Shown here: positions 5,855 to 13,261 of the stretch, piece by piece | Layout of the letters: each line of letters starts with the position of its first letter | How positions within the stretch are numbered: position 1 is the first letter of the stretch | Origin: Bacillota bacterium | Lineage (GTDB): Bacteria; Bacillota; Clostridia; Lachnospirales; Lachnospiraceae | Direction: 5' to 3' | Assembly: GCA_023436225.1 (NCBI GenBank) | Contig: JAEZKA010000008.1 | Span: forward strand, 1 to 13,365 | DNA length: 13,365 bases | The notes under the pieces: model-generated | What the model was told of the DNA's origin: nothing | The model's database searches: none | Seen by the model: the letters and a program-made list of their open reading frames with translations, nothing else | Made by a program: the position numbers and the translations under genes

Positions 5855-6760
5855 ATGCACGCATGGGAACAAATTCAGCAGACTATAGAATATGTTGAGA
5901 ATCATCTGAATGAGGAAATTAATATTGAAGAACTCGCAGGAATTGCTTCATTGTCGCCTTTTTATTATCAGCGACTGTTTAGCCGTCTGGTCAAAAAACC
6001 GGTTGCCGAGTACGTAAAGCTCCGCCGTATGGCAAAGGCAACGGTAGATTTGCTTCAAAAAGATAAGCGTATCCTAGATATCGCACTAGATCTAGGATTT
6101 TCCTCACACGAACACTTCACCCGGACGTTTAAGGATACCTTTGGGATGACCCCGGATGAATATCGCAAGAATCCGGTAACCTTAAACCGTATGACAAAAC
6201 CGGAGCTTTTGCTCCATTATGTTTTGATTGATGAGGGGGTGCCGTTGATCACAGACGGAATTGTTCTGGAGATAAACAGACAGCAAATTATGGATCCAAT
6301 CTATTTCACCGGGATGAAAGTAGACATGCCGGTTCAATATGTAGAAGGACTAGGAACAGAATCCGGTGCAGACCCGTTGGATACCCTTTGGCGGAGCTTA
6401 CATGAGCAGAAGGAAGCAACACTGGGACTTTCTGCGGACAGCGAGGAGCTGGGCGTGGCATATCCGTGCTTGAAGGAAGGGTATTTTAGCTATTTTGCAG
6501 GTGCAAGGTCCGGACAGGGAGAAGCCCCAAATGGTTTTATGCAATGGGAACTACCACTGGGAAAGTATGTCATATGCTCCTTTGAAGCAGAGAACTTTGA
6601 GGCTCTTGTTATGGATGCTCTTTATAAAGCGCAACAGTATGTCTACAATACCTGGTTGCCAAAACACAACCTGCAGACTGACGTATTCTGTGCAGAGAGG
6701 TATGCAAGCCATTCCTCTGAAACGACAAGTATGGAAATCTGGCTAAAACTGATTGATTAG
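5855..6760 (+). CDS. AraC-family regulator with GyrI-like effector domain
   Basis: This 301-residue protein has an N-terminal AraC/XylS DNA-binding domain (about 5-107) with two helix-turn-helix units: INIEELAGIASLSPFYYQRLF, split across 22-42, and RILDIALDLGFSSHEHFTR, followed by FKDTFGMTPDEYRK. Residues about 125-301 form a GyrI-like small-molecule binding domain, with ending strands such as YVICSFEAENFE and TSMEIWLKLI. This is the Rob/SoxS-plus-effector layout, usually activating efflux or detoxification genes when it binds a drug or metabolite. AAGGAGGTG at 5841-5849 fixes the start. The target is not evident; the ABC transporter about 1.1 kb downstream is one candidate, but terminators and a methyltransferase lie between. 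Tandem terminators follow. Confidence 0.9.
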   Translation: MHAWEQIQQTIEYVENHLNEEINIEELAGIASLSPFYYQRLFSRLVKKPVAEYVKLRRMAKATVDLLQKDKRILDIALDLGFSSHEHFTRTFKDTFGMTPDEYRKNPVTLNRMTKPELLLHYVLIDEGVPLITDGIVLEINRQQIMDPIYFTGMKVDMPVQYVEGLGTESGADPLDTLWRSLHEQKEATLGLSADSEELGVAYPCLKEGYFSYFAGARSGQGEAPNGFMQWELPLGKYVICSFEAENFEALVMDALYKAQQYVYNTWLPKHNLQTDVFCAERYASHSSETTSMEIWLKLID

Positions 6761-6770
6761 ATTTACATAA

Positions 6771-6813
6771 AACACCGTGTAGTATCAAAAAAGCCACACG
6801 GTGTTATTTTTTA
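6771..6813 (+). terminator. Hairpin terminator after the AraC gene
   Basis: AACACCGTGT (6771-6780) pairs perfectly with ACACGGTGTT (6796-6805) around a 15-base loop, followed by ATTTTTTAT. A GC-containing stem plus T tract is a standard intrinsic terminator, placed 10 bases after the AraC stop. Confidence 0.85.
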
Positions 6814-6819
6814 TATTAT

Positions 6820-6843
6820 CCTCCTTGTATTAGGAGGTTTTTT
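6820..6843 (+). terminator. Second, tandem hairpin terminator
   Basis: CCTCCT (6820-6825) pairs with AGGAGG (6832-6837) around TGTATT and is followed by six T. It directly follows the first terminator and probably backs it up. The left arm mimics an anti-Shine-Dalgarno sequence and the right arm a ribosome site, but no reading frame of note starts after it. Confidence 0.65.
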
Positions 6844-6854
6844 GTTGAATTCAA

Positions 6855-6883
6855 TTGATTGATGTAAATAAATGTTATATAAT
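6855..6883 (+). promoter_or_regulatory. Sigma-A-type promoter for the methyltransferase
   Basis: TTGATT (6855-6860) and TATAAT (6878-6883) are separated by exactly 17 bases, a good housekeeping promoter. A 10-bp palindrome TTGAATTCAA at 6845-6854 abuts the -35 box and could be an operator. With terminators on both sides, the methyltransferase gene appears to be transcribed alone. Confidence 0.7.
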
Positions 6884-6952
6884 TTTATCTAGAAAATATT
6901 AACAAGTTGCGAAGCACATAGTAACAATAGTACATATTCGGAGGAGGTCTCA

Positions 6953-7609
6953 ATGGTAGCTTCAAAAGGATGGGAATGGGAAAAAGTGAATCAGTCACCT
7001 TGGTTAAAGCCAACGGATGATGTCTATTATCTGGCGAATAAATGGTTGGAGCTGGGGTATAGCAAGGTTCTGGATATTGGAGCCGGATTAGGACGGCATT
7101 CCATATTTTTTGGTAAGCAAGGCTTTGATGTATCTGCCATCGATATAGCGGAATATGGAGTAAATCATATAAAGGAATGGGCCCAGAAGGAAAAGCTATC
7201 GATTGATGCCAGAGTTGCGGATATGGTCTCGTTGCCCTATGAGGATAATTACTTTGATTGTATATTTGCCTATCATTCTATGTCACATACGGATACAGAA
7301 GGGTTAAAGAAAGTAATCCGTGAGATTGAACGGGTACTTAAGCCAGGGGGCGAATTGTATACCTCCTTGTGTTCAAAGGCTTCCTGGGAATTTAGTGAAT
7401 ACGGTTTTGCAAAAATAGATGATAATACGGTATTATGCAAAGAAGAAGGCCCGGAATATGACGTACCACACTTTTATGCGGACCGGGAGGATATAGTAAG
7501 CTTATTACATAACTTTGATATCGAGAGAATACGCCATGTAGATTATTGCTATCTAAATAATCAAAGAATCGATTGTAAGTATTACTATATTAATTCATAT
7601 AAAAAATAG
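6953..7609 (+). CDS. Class I SAM-dependent methyltransferase
   Basis: This 218-residue protein is a Rossmann-fold methyltransferase of the Methyltransf_11/25 type. Motif I is VLDIGAGLGRHS (39-50), the acidic end of strand two is Asp64 in AIDIAEYG, the adenine-contact region reads ARVADMVSLPYEDNYFD, and motif IV is CIFAYHSMSHTD. After that comes the usual IREIERVLKPGGELY strand. The opening WEWEKVNQSPWLKP and the overall layout recall TehB-like and small-molecule methyltransferases. The substrate cannot be told from sequence. GGAGGAGGT at 6940-6948 precedes the ATG. It has its own promoter and a strong terminator, so it is a stand-alone unit. Confidence 0.88.
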   Translation: MVASKGWEWEKVNQSPWLKPTDDVYYLANKWLELGYSKVLDIGAGLGRHSIFFGKQGFDVSAIDIAEYGVNHIKEWAQKEKLSIDARVADMVSLPYEDNYFDCIFAYHSMSHTDTEGLKKVIREIERVLKPGGELYTSLCSKASWEFSEYGFAKIDDNTVLCKEEGPEYDVPHFYADREDIVSLLHNFDIERIRHVDYCYLNNQRIDCKYYYINSYKK

Positions 7610-7684
7610 ATGTGCTGTTATTCGGTACACGGTAGCTAGAGTTACAAATAGGTATAGACATGGAAGTATACTCAACTTTCACAT

Positions 7685-7732
7685 AAAATAAAGCAAGTGT
7701 AGGATATTAAATCCTGCACTTGCTTTATTTTT
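7685..7732 (+). terminator. Strong hairpin terminator after methyltransferase
   Basis: Bases 7685-7705 pair with 7711-7731 over 21 pairs with one G-U, around a 5-base ATTAA loop. The stem starts with an A-rich arm and ends in ATTTTT, so it may act in both directions. It separates the methyltransferase from the ABC operon. Confidence 0.88.
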
Positions 7733-7778
7733 CCAAATACTACATTTACTAATTCCATACAGTGTAATAAAATGTAAA

Positions 7779-7842
7779 TATAATTTAGCTTAATGTTGTA
7801 AGGGAATTACCAAAGAAATTCTGCGTTTTCTTAAAATATAAT
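7779..7842 (+). promoter_or_regulatory. Candidate -10 boxes upstream of the ABC operon
   Basis: Two perfect TATAAT boxes occur at 7779-7784 and 7837-7842 between the previous terminator and the first permease. Neither has a convincing -35 box at the expected spacing, as would fit an activator-dependent promoter, but AT-rich sequence gives such boxes by chance. I see no long inverted repeat here. Confidence 0.3.
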
Positions 7843-7905
7843 ATGTTATAGCGGAGATTGCTCCAAGTAGATTCATTTTATTTGCGAGTAGAAAGGAGGT
7901 TTTCC

Positions 7906-9132
7906 ATGTTTCTTTTACATACTGCACTACGTAATATCTGGCGCTGCAAATCCAAAAGTATACTGACCATTTGCGTATGCATCTTTATCCTTTCGCTTCT
8001 TAATATATATTGGGGTAATATAGAGAGTAATCGAAAGCAGTTAATTGATCTGTCTGATACGATCCCGATTTATTGCAGGATTAGCAATCTGAATGGGTCG
8101 AGGATAGCAGGACTGGATATTAGGGATGTAACGGTTCAGCATCTGGAATCGTCTTCACATGTGAACAATCTTGTCTTTACGGTTCGACTTATGGCGGGAG
8201 AGGGAGCTTTCTCAATCGATGATTGGAAAGAAAATCTGGATATATCTATATTGGGGGCAAATTCTGTTCAAGGTGTGGAGGGATTTAGCGAGGATCAGAT
8301 TACGATGAAAGAGGGGACAAGCCTTGATTTTCTGAAATCCTCTGATAGATATTGTATTGTGAGTCAGAGATGTATGGAAGAAAAGCAATGGGATGTAGGA
8401 GATAAAGTAAATTTGAATTTATTTTATTATTTTCATAAGGATGGATATTCTCTGAAAATAGAACCTTTGGACCTGGTTTCATTCGAAATAATTGGTACGA
8501 TGGAGAGCGCCGCTTATGATGAAAGCGGATATCTTCCTACAGAGATTGTGCTACCGGTGGAAGCGGTGCGGGAGATTTATCGCTCCAGGGAGATTTCTTT
8601 TTCCGCTGATTCGGCTTTCTTTTATCTGCAGGACCCGCTCAAATTAAACGAATTTAAGAAAGAAATGAGGGGATTCCGCCTATTGCCTCAGTCCTCCAGT
8701 GCAAGAGATAGTGACAAAGGGGAGGCATTAGCTGTAAAGGATTCCGTATTTATTACTGCAGCTAATCGCTTGCAACAGGGAATGGGAACACTTTTACGAT
8801 TTCTGCCTATGGTTCTGATCATAGTGATAATGATTGGATATATTACAAGTTACCTTCTGGCATATAACCGGAAGAAGGATTTTTCTATCATGCGATCCAT
8901 CGGATTTCGGCACAAAGACGCCTATATGGTGTTTTTACTGGAACAGCTTCTGCTTGCATTCTGTGGGAGCCTAATCCAAAGTGCCTTTTCCATGATTCTT
9001 ATCACTCACAATGGACCAGTACTATTTGTTGTGAATATTGGATTTTTCATCTGCTTTATGATGGGGGTAACGATTGCTGTCGGGAGGATTGGCAGAAGCA
9101 ACATTATGGAGGCTCTTTCGCAGAATGATTAA
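7906..9132 (+). CDS. ABC exporter permease, FtsX/MacB type (408 aa)
   Basis: This protein has the four-helix layout of FtsX/MacB-type permeases. One membrane segment is at about 17-36, a large outer domain (about 37-295) follows, then three segments at about 299-321, 341-365 and 374-394. The cytoplasmic coupling motif after the second segment, NRKKDFSIMRSIGF, is the classic FtsX-family signature. I chose ATG at 7906 because AAAGGAGGT (7892-7900) precedes it; the frame is open 16 codons further upstream but without a ribosome site there. It is the first gene of a three-gene operon with the ATPase and a second, longer permease. Such transporters move peptides, antibiotics or lipoproteins across or out of the membrane rather than importing small nutrients. 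The substrate is unknown. Confidence 0.88.
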   Translation: MFLLHTALRNIWRCKSKSILTICVCIFILSLLNIYWGNIESNRKQLIDLSDTIPIYCRISNLNGSRIAGLDIRDVTVQHLESSSHVNNLVFTVRLMAGEGAFSIDDWKENLDISILGANSVQGVEGFSEDQITMKEGTSLDFLKSSDRYCIVSQRCMEEKQWDVGDKVNLNLFYYFHKDGYSLKIEPLDLVSFEIIGTMESAAYDESGYLPTEIVLPVEAVREIYRSREISFSADSAFFYLQDPLKLNEFKKEMRGFRLLPQSSSARDSDKGEALAVKDSVFITAANRLQQGMGTLLRFLPMVLIIVIMIGYITSYLLAYNRKKDFSIMRSIGFRHKDAYMVFLLEQLLLAFCGSLIQSAFSMILITHNGPVLFVVNIGFFICFMMGVTIAVGRIGRSNIMEALSQND

Positions 9133-9151
9133 ATAGTAAGGAGGAAATGAT

Positions 9152-9832
9152 TTGGAAGTGATTCGGGCGGAGCAGGTAAGCTATACCTATAGTACAAAAT
9201 ATCAGAAGATAGAAGCAGTAAAGCAAATCAGCTATACCTTTGAGATGAGGAACATGTACGCCATTACCGGGGAATCAGGAAGCGGAAAAAGCACCTTTTT
9301 ATCCCTTTTAGCAGGTCTGGCACTTCCAACCTCCGGAACGATCTATGTAGAAGGTAAGGATCTGAGAACCTTAGACCTCGATGCTTATCGAAAGAACCAG
9401 GCGTCGGTGGTATATCAGGCATTTCACCTGTTCCCCTTACTCACGGCATTGGAAAATGTCATGTTTCCCATGGAATTAAAGGGAGTTAAAAAGGAAAAGG
9501 CAAGGGATCAGGCGAAAATTCTATTAAAGAAAGTAGGACTTCCGGATAAAATATGGAGCCAATTCCCCCAGATGATGAGCGGCGGGGAACAGCAGCGGGT
9601 GGCAATTGCTAGGGCTATGGCGTCTGGAGGAAAGATACTGTTGGCGGATGAACCGACAGGAAACTTGGATAGCAAAAATGAAAAGAAGATTGTGGAGCTT
9701 TTAAAAAAATTGGCTCATACAGAGAATTATGTGGTGATTGTAATTACTCATAATCCAATGGTAGCCGCAGAAGCCGATGTTATTCTAAGGCTGAGGGATG
9801 GTGAATTGCAAAGAGGTGAGGAATATGATTAG
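9152..9832 (+). CDS. ABC exporter ATPase, MacB/LolD type
   Basis: This 226-residue nucleotide-binding subunit has all motifs: Walker A GESGSGKST (about 40-48), Q-loop VVYQAFHLFPLLTALENV, signature MSGGEQQRVAIARA, Walker B ILLADEPTGNLD, and the switch histidine in ITHNP. The LFPLLTALENV and TGNLD strings place it in the LolD/MacB/FtsE group that works with FtsX-type permeases. The start is TTG at 9152: AAGGAGG at 9138-9144 is seven bases before it, and the nearby ATG at 9147 is out of frame and stops at once. It starts 19 bases after the first permease and overlaps the second permease by eight bases, showing translational coupling. Confidence 0.94.
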   Translation: MEVIRAEQVSYTYSTKYQKIEAVKQISYTFEMRNMYAITGESGSGKSTFLSLLAGLALPTSGTIYVEGKDLRTLDLDAYRKNQASVVYQAFHLFPLLTALENVMFPMELKGVKKEKARDQAKILLKKVGLPDKIWSQFPQMMSGGEQQRVAIARAMASGGKILLADEPTGNLDSKNEKKIVELLKKLAHTENYVVIVITHNPMVAAEADVILRLRDGELQRGEEYD

Positions 9833-11651
9833 GAATAGTATTCGACAGCTGATACGTACACCTCTAAAAACCATTCTGTTTTTCTTATTGATTATGGCGG
9901 CAGGAATGCTCCTCTCTCTGGGTGGTTCCTTATGGGTAACGAATAACCGCAACATCGAATCCTACGAGCAGTCATTTGCAACGATCGGCACCGTGGAACA
10001 GAAGGCAACGTCGATTGCGCAAATAGAAATATGGGATTATTTTAATAAAGAATATCAGATCGTTCAAAGAGCGGTATATGGAGAATTAATTCCGTTATCT
10101 GTTCTTGATTTTAATGGTGCGGACTATATTCAAGAACCGGAAAAACGTCCGTCTTTTGGTTCGTATAGCCCAGAATACAAATTAGAAAAGGGCTTATATT
10201 CCTGTTCCGTTATTGAAATCACTCCGTTAGAGAATGGTACTCCAAATCAGCCGATTTCGGTAAAGATATCGCGGGTTCTTTACGGAAATAGCCTTAGGGA
10301 AGGGCAAACCATAAAGATATGTGATGAATCATTGGTTAATCCAAAGCCGCTTTATCAGGGAAAGACTTATGTTCTCTATGTTAATGAAATTCCAATAATG
10401 AATGGAGATAGTTGGGTAACGGAATATCATCCGGATTCTATAATTTTTTCGAGGCAATATTATCCTAATGGAACACTTGTACCAAGTGCGTTGGAAGAAG
10501 ATTTCCTGTATTATGAAGTTACAGAAGATTTCTATAAAGAAGAAATTGGAAAGCGTTTTATGGAGTATATAAAAAGCATGGAGCAATTTGAACATGCCCT
10601 GCCGGTTAGTGGAACCAATGCGACCATACTCTTAATGCCTTTTTATGAGAAAGAGGCTTATATCGATCAGGGGCGAGACATTACAAACAGTGAGTATGAG
10701 AATGGTGAAAAAGTATGCCTGATTTCACAGAAATTTGCCGAAAATAATCATCTCCGGGTGGGGGATGACATACATTTACAGCTCTATTATGCAGATCATC
10801 GAGCTACAGCATCAAGCAGTTACTTTGATATTAGTATAATTGCAGCATTAAATGCAAAAGGGGAAGCGTATCCCGTGTTTGAGGACAGTTGGTATACCGT
10901 TGTGGGGATCTATGGCATGGCTTCCGGTGCTAACAATGGGACCTATGGATTGGCAAAAAATGAGGTGATTATTCCATCCAAATCAATCAAAAACAGCGAT
11001 ATCAATAATATTATAGATTATGGTCCAATGAAAAGTGATACCACGTCCTTTCAGATACCCAACGGATCGGTGGAAGAATTCATGAAGCAGTGGGGAAAGC
11101 TTGGGTATGATCAGTTGGATATTAAATTTTATGATCGTGGGTACTCCACACTAAAAGCCGGAATGGATAATATGAAGAATATGTCCATGGCTCTAATCGC
11201 TGTGGGATTTGTCATGGTGGTCTTTCTATTACTGTTCTTTAGTCATATATTCATTACAAAGCAGATAAAACGTACTGCAATTGAGCGATCTTTAGGAATG
11301 AGAAGAAGAGAATGTATGGGTTCTCTATTGATAGGAATCTTTGTTATTCTTCTACTGGGAAGTGTAACGGGAAGCGTTATGGGTGGGGTCATTTCGCTTG
11401 GAATTTCCCGAAAAAGTGTAAGTAATTCTTATTATAGTACGATGTATAGTAGTGGCATGGTAGATAATCAATCTGACACCAGAACAGATATCAATGATCG
11501 GGATCAGGAAGAAGACATACCGGTAGTTATACTTATCTGTACGTTGTCCGTAAGTCTAATCATCCTCTTGGGTACTGGAATATCGGTATATAAGATAAAT
11601 CGCAATTTAAGAAAGGAACCGATGGAGCTATTAAGTCGGCAAAAGGAGTAG
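9825..11651 (+). CDS. ABC exporter permease, large FtsX type (608 aa)
   Basis: This second permease has one N-terminal membrane segment (about 15-37), a very large outer domain (about 40-450) and three C-terminal segments (about 456-476, 500-526, 565-587). The coupling motif KQIKRTAIERSLGMRRRE follows the second segment. A polar, Ser/Asp-rich loop (about 528-563) lies between the last two segments and is longer than in the partner permease. ATG at 9825 is preferred, with GAGGTGAGG at 9812-9820 as ribosome site; it overlaps the ATPase stop. Two unequal permeases plus one ATPase suggest a heterodimeric complex. No linked two-component system or regulator adjoins the operon, unlike many bacitracin-type sets. 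No clear terminator follows. Confidence 0.88.
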   Translation: MIRNSIRQLIRTPLKTILFFLLIMAAGMLLSLGGSLWVTNNRNIESYEQSFATIGTVEQKATSIAQIEIWDYFNKEYQIVQRAVYGELIPLSVLDFNGADYIQEPEKRPSFGSYSPEYKLEKGLYSCSVIEITPLENGTPNQPISVKISRVLYGNSLREGQTIKICDESLVNPKPLYQGKTYVLYVNEIPIMNGDSWVTEYHPDSIIFSRQYYPNGTLVPSALEEDFLYYEVTEDFYKEEIGKRFMEYIKSMEQFEHALPVSGTNATILLMPFYEKEAYIDQGRDITNSEYENGEKVCLISQKFAENNHLRVGDDIHLQLYYADHRATASSSYFDISIIAALNAKGEAYPVFEDSWYTVVGIYGMASGANNGTYGLAKNEVIIPSKSIKNSDINNIIDYGPMKSDTTSFQIPNGSVEEFMKQWGKLGYDQLDIKFYDRGYSTLKAGMDNMKNMSMALIAVGFVMVVFLLLFFSHIFITKQIKRTAIERSLGMRRRECMGSLLIGIFVILLLGSVTGSVMGGVISLGISRKSVSNSYYSTMYSSGMVDNQSDTRTDINDRDQEEDIPVVILICTLSVSLIILLGTGISVYKINRNLRKEPMELLSRQKE

Positions 11652-11692
11652 AGATGATTTAACAACTCGCCTAACAATTTTGATTCAGAGCA

Positions 11693-11709
11693 GTTAAAGT
11701 TTGCAAAAA
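11693..11709 (+). repeat. 17-nt intergenic repeat, copy 2
   Basis: GTTAAAGTTTGCAAAAA here is identical to 1792-1808. It lies 42 bases after the stop of the large permease. It is not part of a clear hairpin. The contained TTTGCAAA is self-complementary, which could suit a dimeric DNA-binding protein. Confidence 0.6.
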
Positions 11710-11760
11710 TGATAACATAGTTTAGGCCTTTTTAGGAAGACAGGATATGTAAAAGCGAAG

Positions 11761-11779
11761 GTAAAGTATGCAACTTTGC
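11761..11779. promoter_or_regulatory. Inverted repeat between the two 17-nt repeats
   Basis: GTAAAGT (11761-11767) and ACTTTGC (11773-11779) form an inverted repeat with six of seven matches around ATGCA. It shares the AAAGT and TTTGCA words with the flanking 17-mers, so all three may be versions of one binding site. It overlaps a weak promoter (TTGCAC at 11775-11780, GATAAA at 11798-11803) facing the small lipoprotein frame. Confidence 0.35.
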
Positions 11780-11812
11780 ACTTAATATTAGTAAAAGGGA
11801 TAAATTGTGATA

Positions 11813-11829
11813 GTTAAAGTTTGTAAAAA
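11813..11829 (+). repeat. 17-nt intergenic repeat, copy 3
   Basis: GTTAAAGTTTGTAAAAA differs from the other two copies only by T for C at position 12. It lies 103 bases after copy 2 and ends 29 bases before the small lipoprotein-like ORF, in a likely leader or operator position. Confidence 0.55.
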
Positions 11830-11858
11830 ATATTGACTATGAAGAGGGGTATTTACAA

Positions 11859-11993
11859 ATGAAATTAAAAACTAGAACACGGTTGATACCCTTTGTGATG
11901 TCAATCCTATTCTTGTTTTCTTTCGTGAGTTGCAACCGGAGTAACCTAAGCGATATCCATACGAAATTACCTTCATGGATGGGATTACGATAA
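11859..11993 (+). CDS. Small lipoprotein-like ORF, possibly a remnant
   Basis: This 44-residue frame starts at an ATG about ten bases after AGAGGGG. Its N-terminus is a textbook lipoprotein signal: basic MKLKTRTR, a hydrophobic stretch IPFVMSILFLFSF, then a lipobox-like FVSC with the cysteine at residue 25, followed by NRSNLSD. Only 19 residues would remain after cleavage. In another frame, bases 11972-12007 read FMDGITIKVYW and a stop, which looks more like a natural protein end than the LPSWMGLR of the main frame. This may be a lipoprotein gene reduced by internal deletion and a frameshift, or a genuine tiny lipoprotein. The signal peptide is clear; everything after it is uncertain. Confidence 0.5.
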   Translation: MKLKTRTRLIPFVMSILFLFSFVSCNRSNLSDIHTKLPSWMGLR

Positions 11994-12010
11994 AGGTTTA
12001 TTGGTGAAAT

Positions 12011-12040
12011 TTGACTAAAATAAAACATGTTTGCTATAAT
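12011..12040 (+). promoter_or_regulatory. Strong promoter for the zinc-ribbon gene
   Basis: TTGACT (12011-12016) and TATAAT (12035-12040) are separated by 18 bases, and the -10 box carries an extended TG (TGCTATAAT). A second TATAAT lies at 12045-12050. The start codon is 37 bases after the first -10 box, so the leader would be short. Confidence 0.75.
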
Positions 12041-12076
12041 AAAATATAATATATAAGAATATTGGGGGAGAATAAA

Positions 12077-13261
12077 ATGCCTTTAGTTCAATCAAAGTGT
12101 ACTAACTGTGGTGGAGAACTGCAAGTAGATTCAGAAAAAGAAGCAGCAATATGCCCTTATTGCGGATCTGCTTACATCGTTGAGAAGGCTGTACAGCATT
12201 TCCAAGTAACAAATAACAACATATTTAATGGGGCCAAAATCATTCAAGAAGATGGCTTTAAGAAGCTTATTGAGGCGGCGGAAGGGTATGTTAGATTAGG
12301 GGACTTTAAGTCGGCAAAATCAACCTATGAAAGAATTTCTAAGGAATATCCACAGAAAGGCGAAGGTTGGTTAGGGTTAGTAAAACTCGAAATTGACATA
12401 GAAAAAAAGAAATTCGATATTAACCTAAACTACGAAAGCACTTCTATTGATAATGTAAGGAAAATCGGAACGCCCAATCAAATCAATGAATTAGAGGCAT
12501 TATTAAATGTATTACATCAAGAATACGAAAGACGAAAAGAAACCTTTAATAAAACTGTTAGATCAAAATTTAAGTCTTTAAATGACTTATATGACTACTT
12601 AAAGGAGAAGAACATCGGTCTCGAAGATAAAGATATTAAAATCTTTGTTAATAAAAATCGTGTCATTATTCATTACGAACCTCCTGCAGGCAATATAAGA
12701 GTAGAGAGAGAAATTGTCGACTTTAATCCAGAGAAGGGTAGCTTAGTATTATCAGATAAACTTTGCCAACGCTATATTAGAGGTAATGCTAATACACCTC
12801 CTGATTCTTATTACAAATACCATCAACCGTACCCGTTTAAGGGAACAATTAAAATTACTGAAATAAAAGATAGTAACATTTTACTATCAAAGGAAGAGCT
12901 GACATATGATTCTGATTGGAATCGGGATATCGCTTGGCATGAAGAATATGTGCTCAAACCGTATACTGAGAACAAGTCAGCAGGATGCTATATTGCGTCA
13001 TGTATTTATGGATCATATAATTGTCCGGAGGTTTGGATCCTGCGCAGGTATAGAGATTGCTATCTTTCTATTTCTTTATGGGGGCGCTGTTTCATTAAAA
13101 TATATTACATAATAAGCCCGAAGGTAGTACTGTTGTTTGGTAAATCAAAATGGTTTCATAACTTTTGGAGGTCAATTCTTGACCGCAAGATTTATAAGCT
13201 CAAACAAAAAGGTTATCAGGACACTCCATATAAAGACCAATGTCATGATGCCGGGGTCTAA
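12077..13261 (+). CDS. Zinc-ribbon protein with Cys-rich C-terminal domain
   Basis: This 394-residue protein opens with a zinc ribbon: CTNCGGELQ and ICPYCGSAY supply Cys8, Cys11, Cys26 and Cys29. Residues about 58-110 are helical and TPR-like (AAEGYVRLGDFKSAKSTYERI, split). A charged helical region and a beta-rich middle domain follow (to about 290). The C-terminal 94 residues are a separate conserved domain, with GCYIASCIYGSYNCPEVW, LRRYRD, then GRCFIKIYYIISPKVVLLFG and KWFHNFW. I recall this from many clostridial proteins annotated as a CFI-box-type C-terminal domain of unknown function; the label is from memory. ATG at 12077 is chosen because GGGGGAG (12064-12070) precedes it, not the in-frame TTG at 12062. 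No signal peptide is visible. The role is unknown. Confidence 0.8.
   Translation: MPLVQSKCTNCGGELQVDSEKEAAICPYCGSAYIVEKAVQHFQVTNNNIFNGAKIIQEDGFKKLIEAAEGYVRLGDFKSAKSTYERISKEYPQKGEGWLGLVKLEIDIEKKKFDINLNYESTSIDNVRKIGTPNQINELEALLNVLHQEYERRKETFNKTVRSKFKSLNDLYDYLKEKNIGLEDKDIKIFVNKNRVIIHYEPPAGNIRVEREIVDFNPEKGSLVLSDKLCQRYIRGNANTPPDSYYKYHQPYPFKGTIKITEIKDSNILLSKEELTYDSDWNRDIAWHEEYVLKPYTENKSAGCYIASCIYGSYNCPEVWILRRYRDCYLSISLWGRCFIKIYYIISPKVVLLFGKSKWFHNFWRSILDRKIYKLKQKGYQDTPYKDQCHDAGV

Noticed and set aside
3888..6760. Possible integron-like cassette array
   Set aside because: The genes are small and in one direction, but I see no attC-like repeats between them and no integrase.
7858..7905. 16-codon upstream extension of the first permease
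   Set aside because: It starts from a non-ATG codon without a ribosome site, while AAAGGAGGT precedes ATG 7906.
7610..7905. Riboswitch or T-box in the leader before the ABC operon
   Set aside because: Apart from the terminator of the previous gene, I could not trace any conserved riboswitch core or alternative terminator before the permease.
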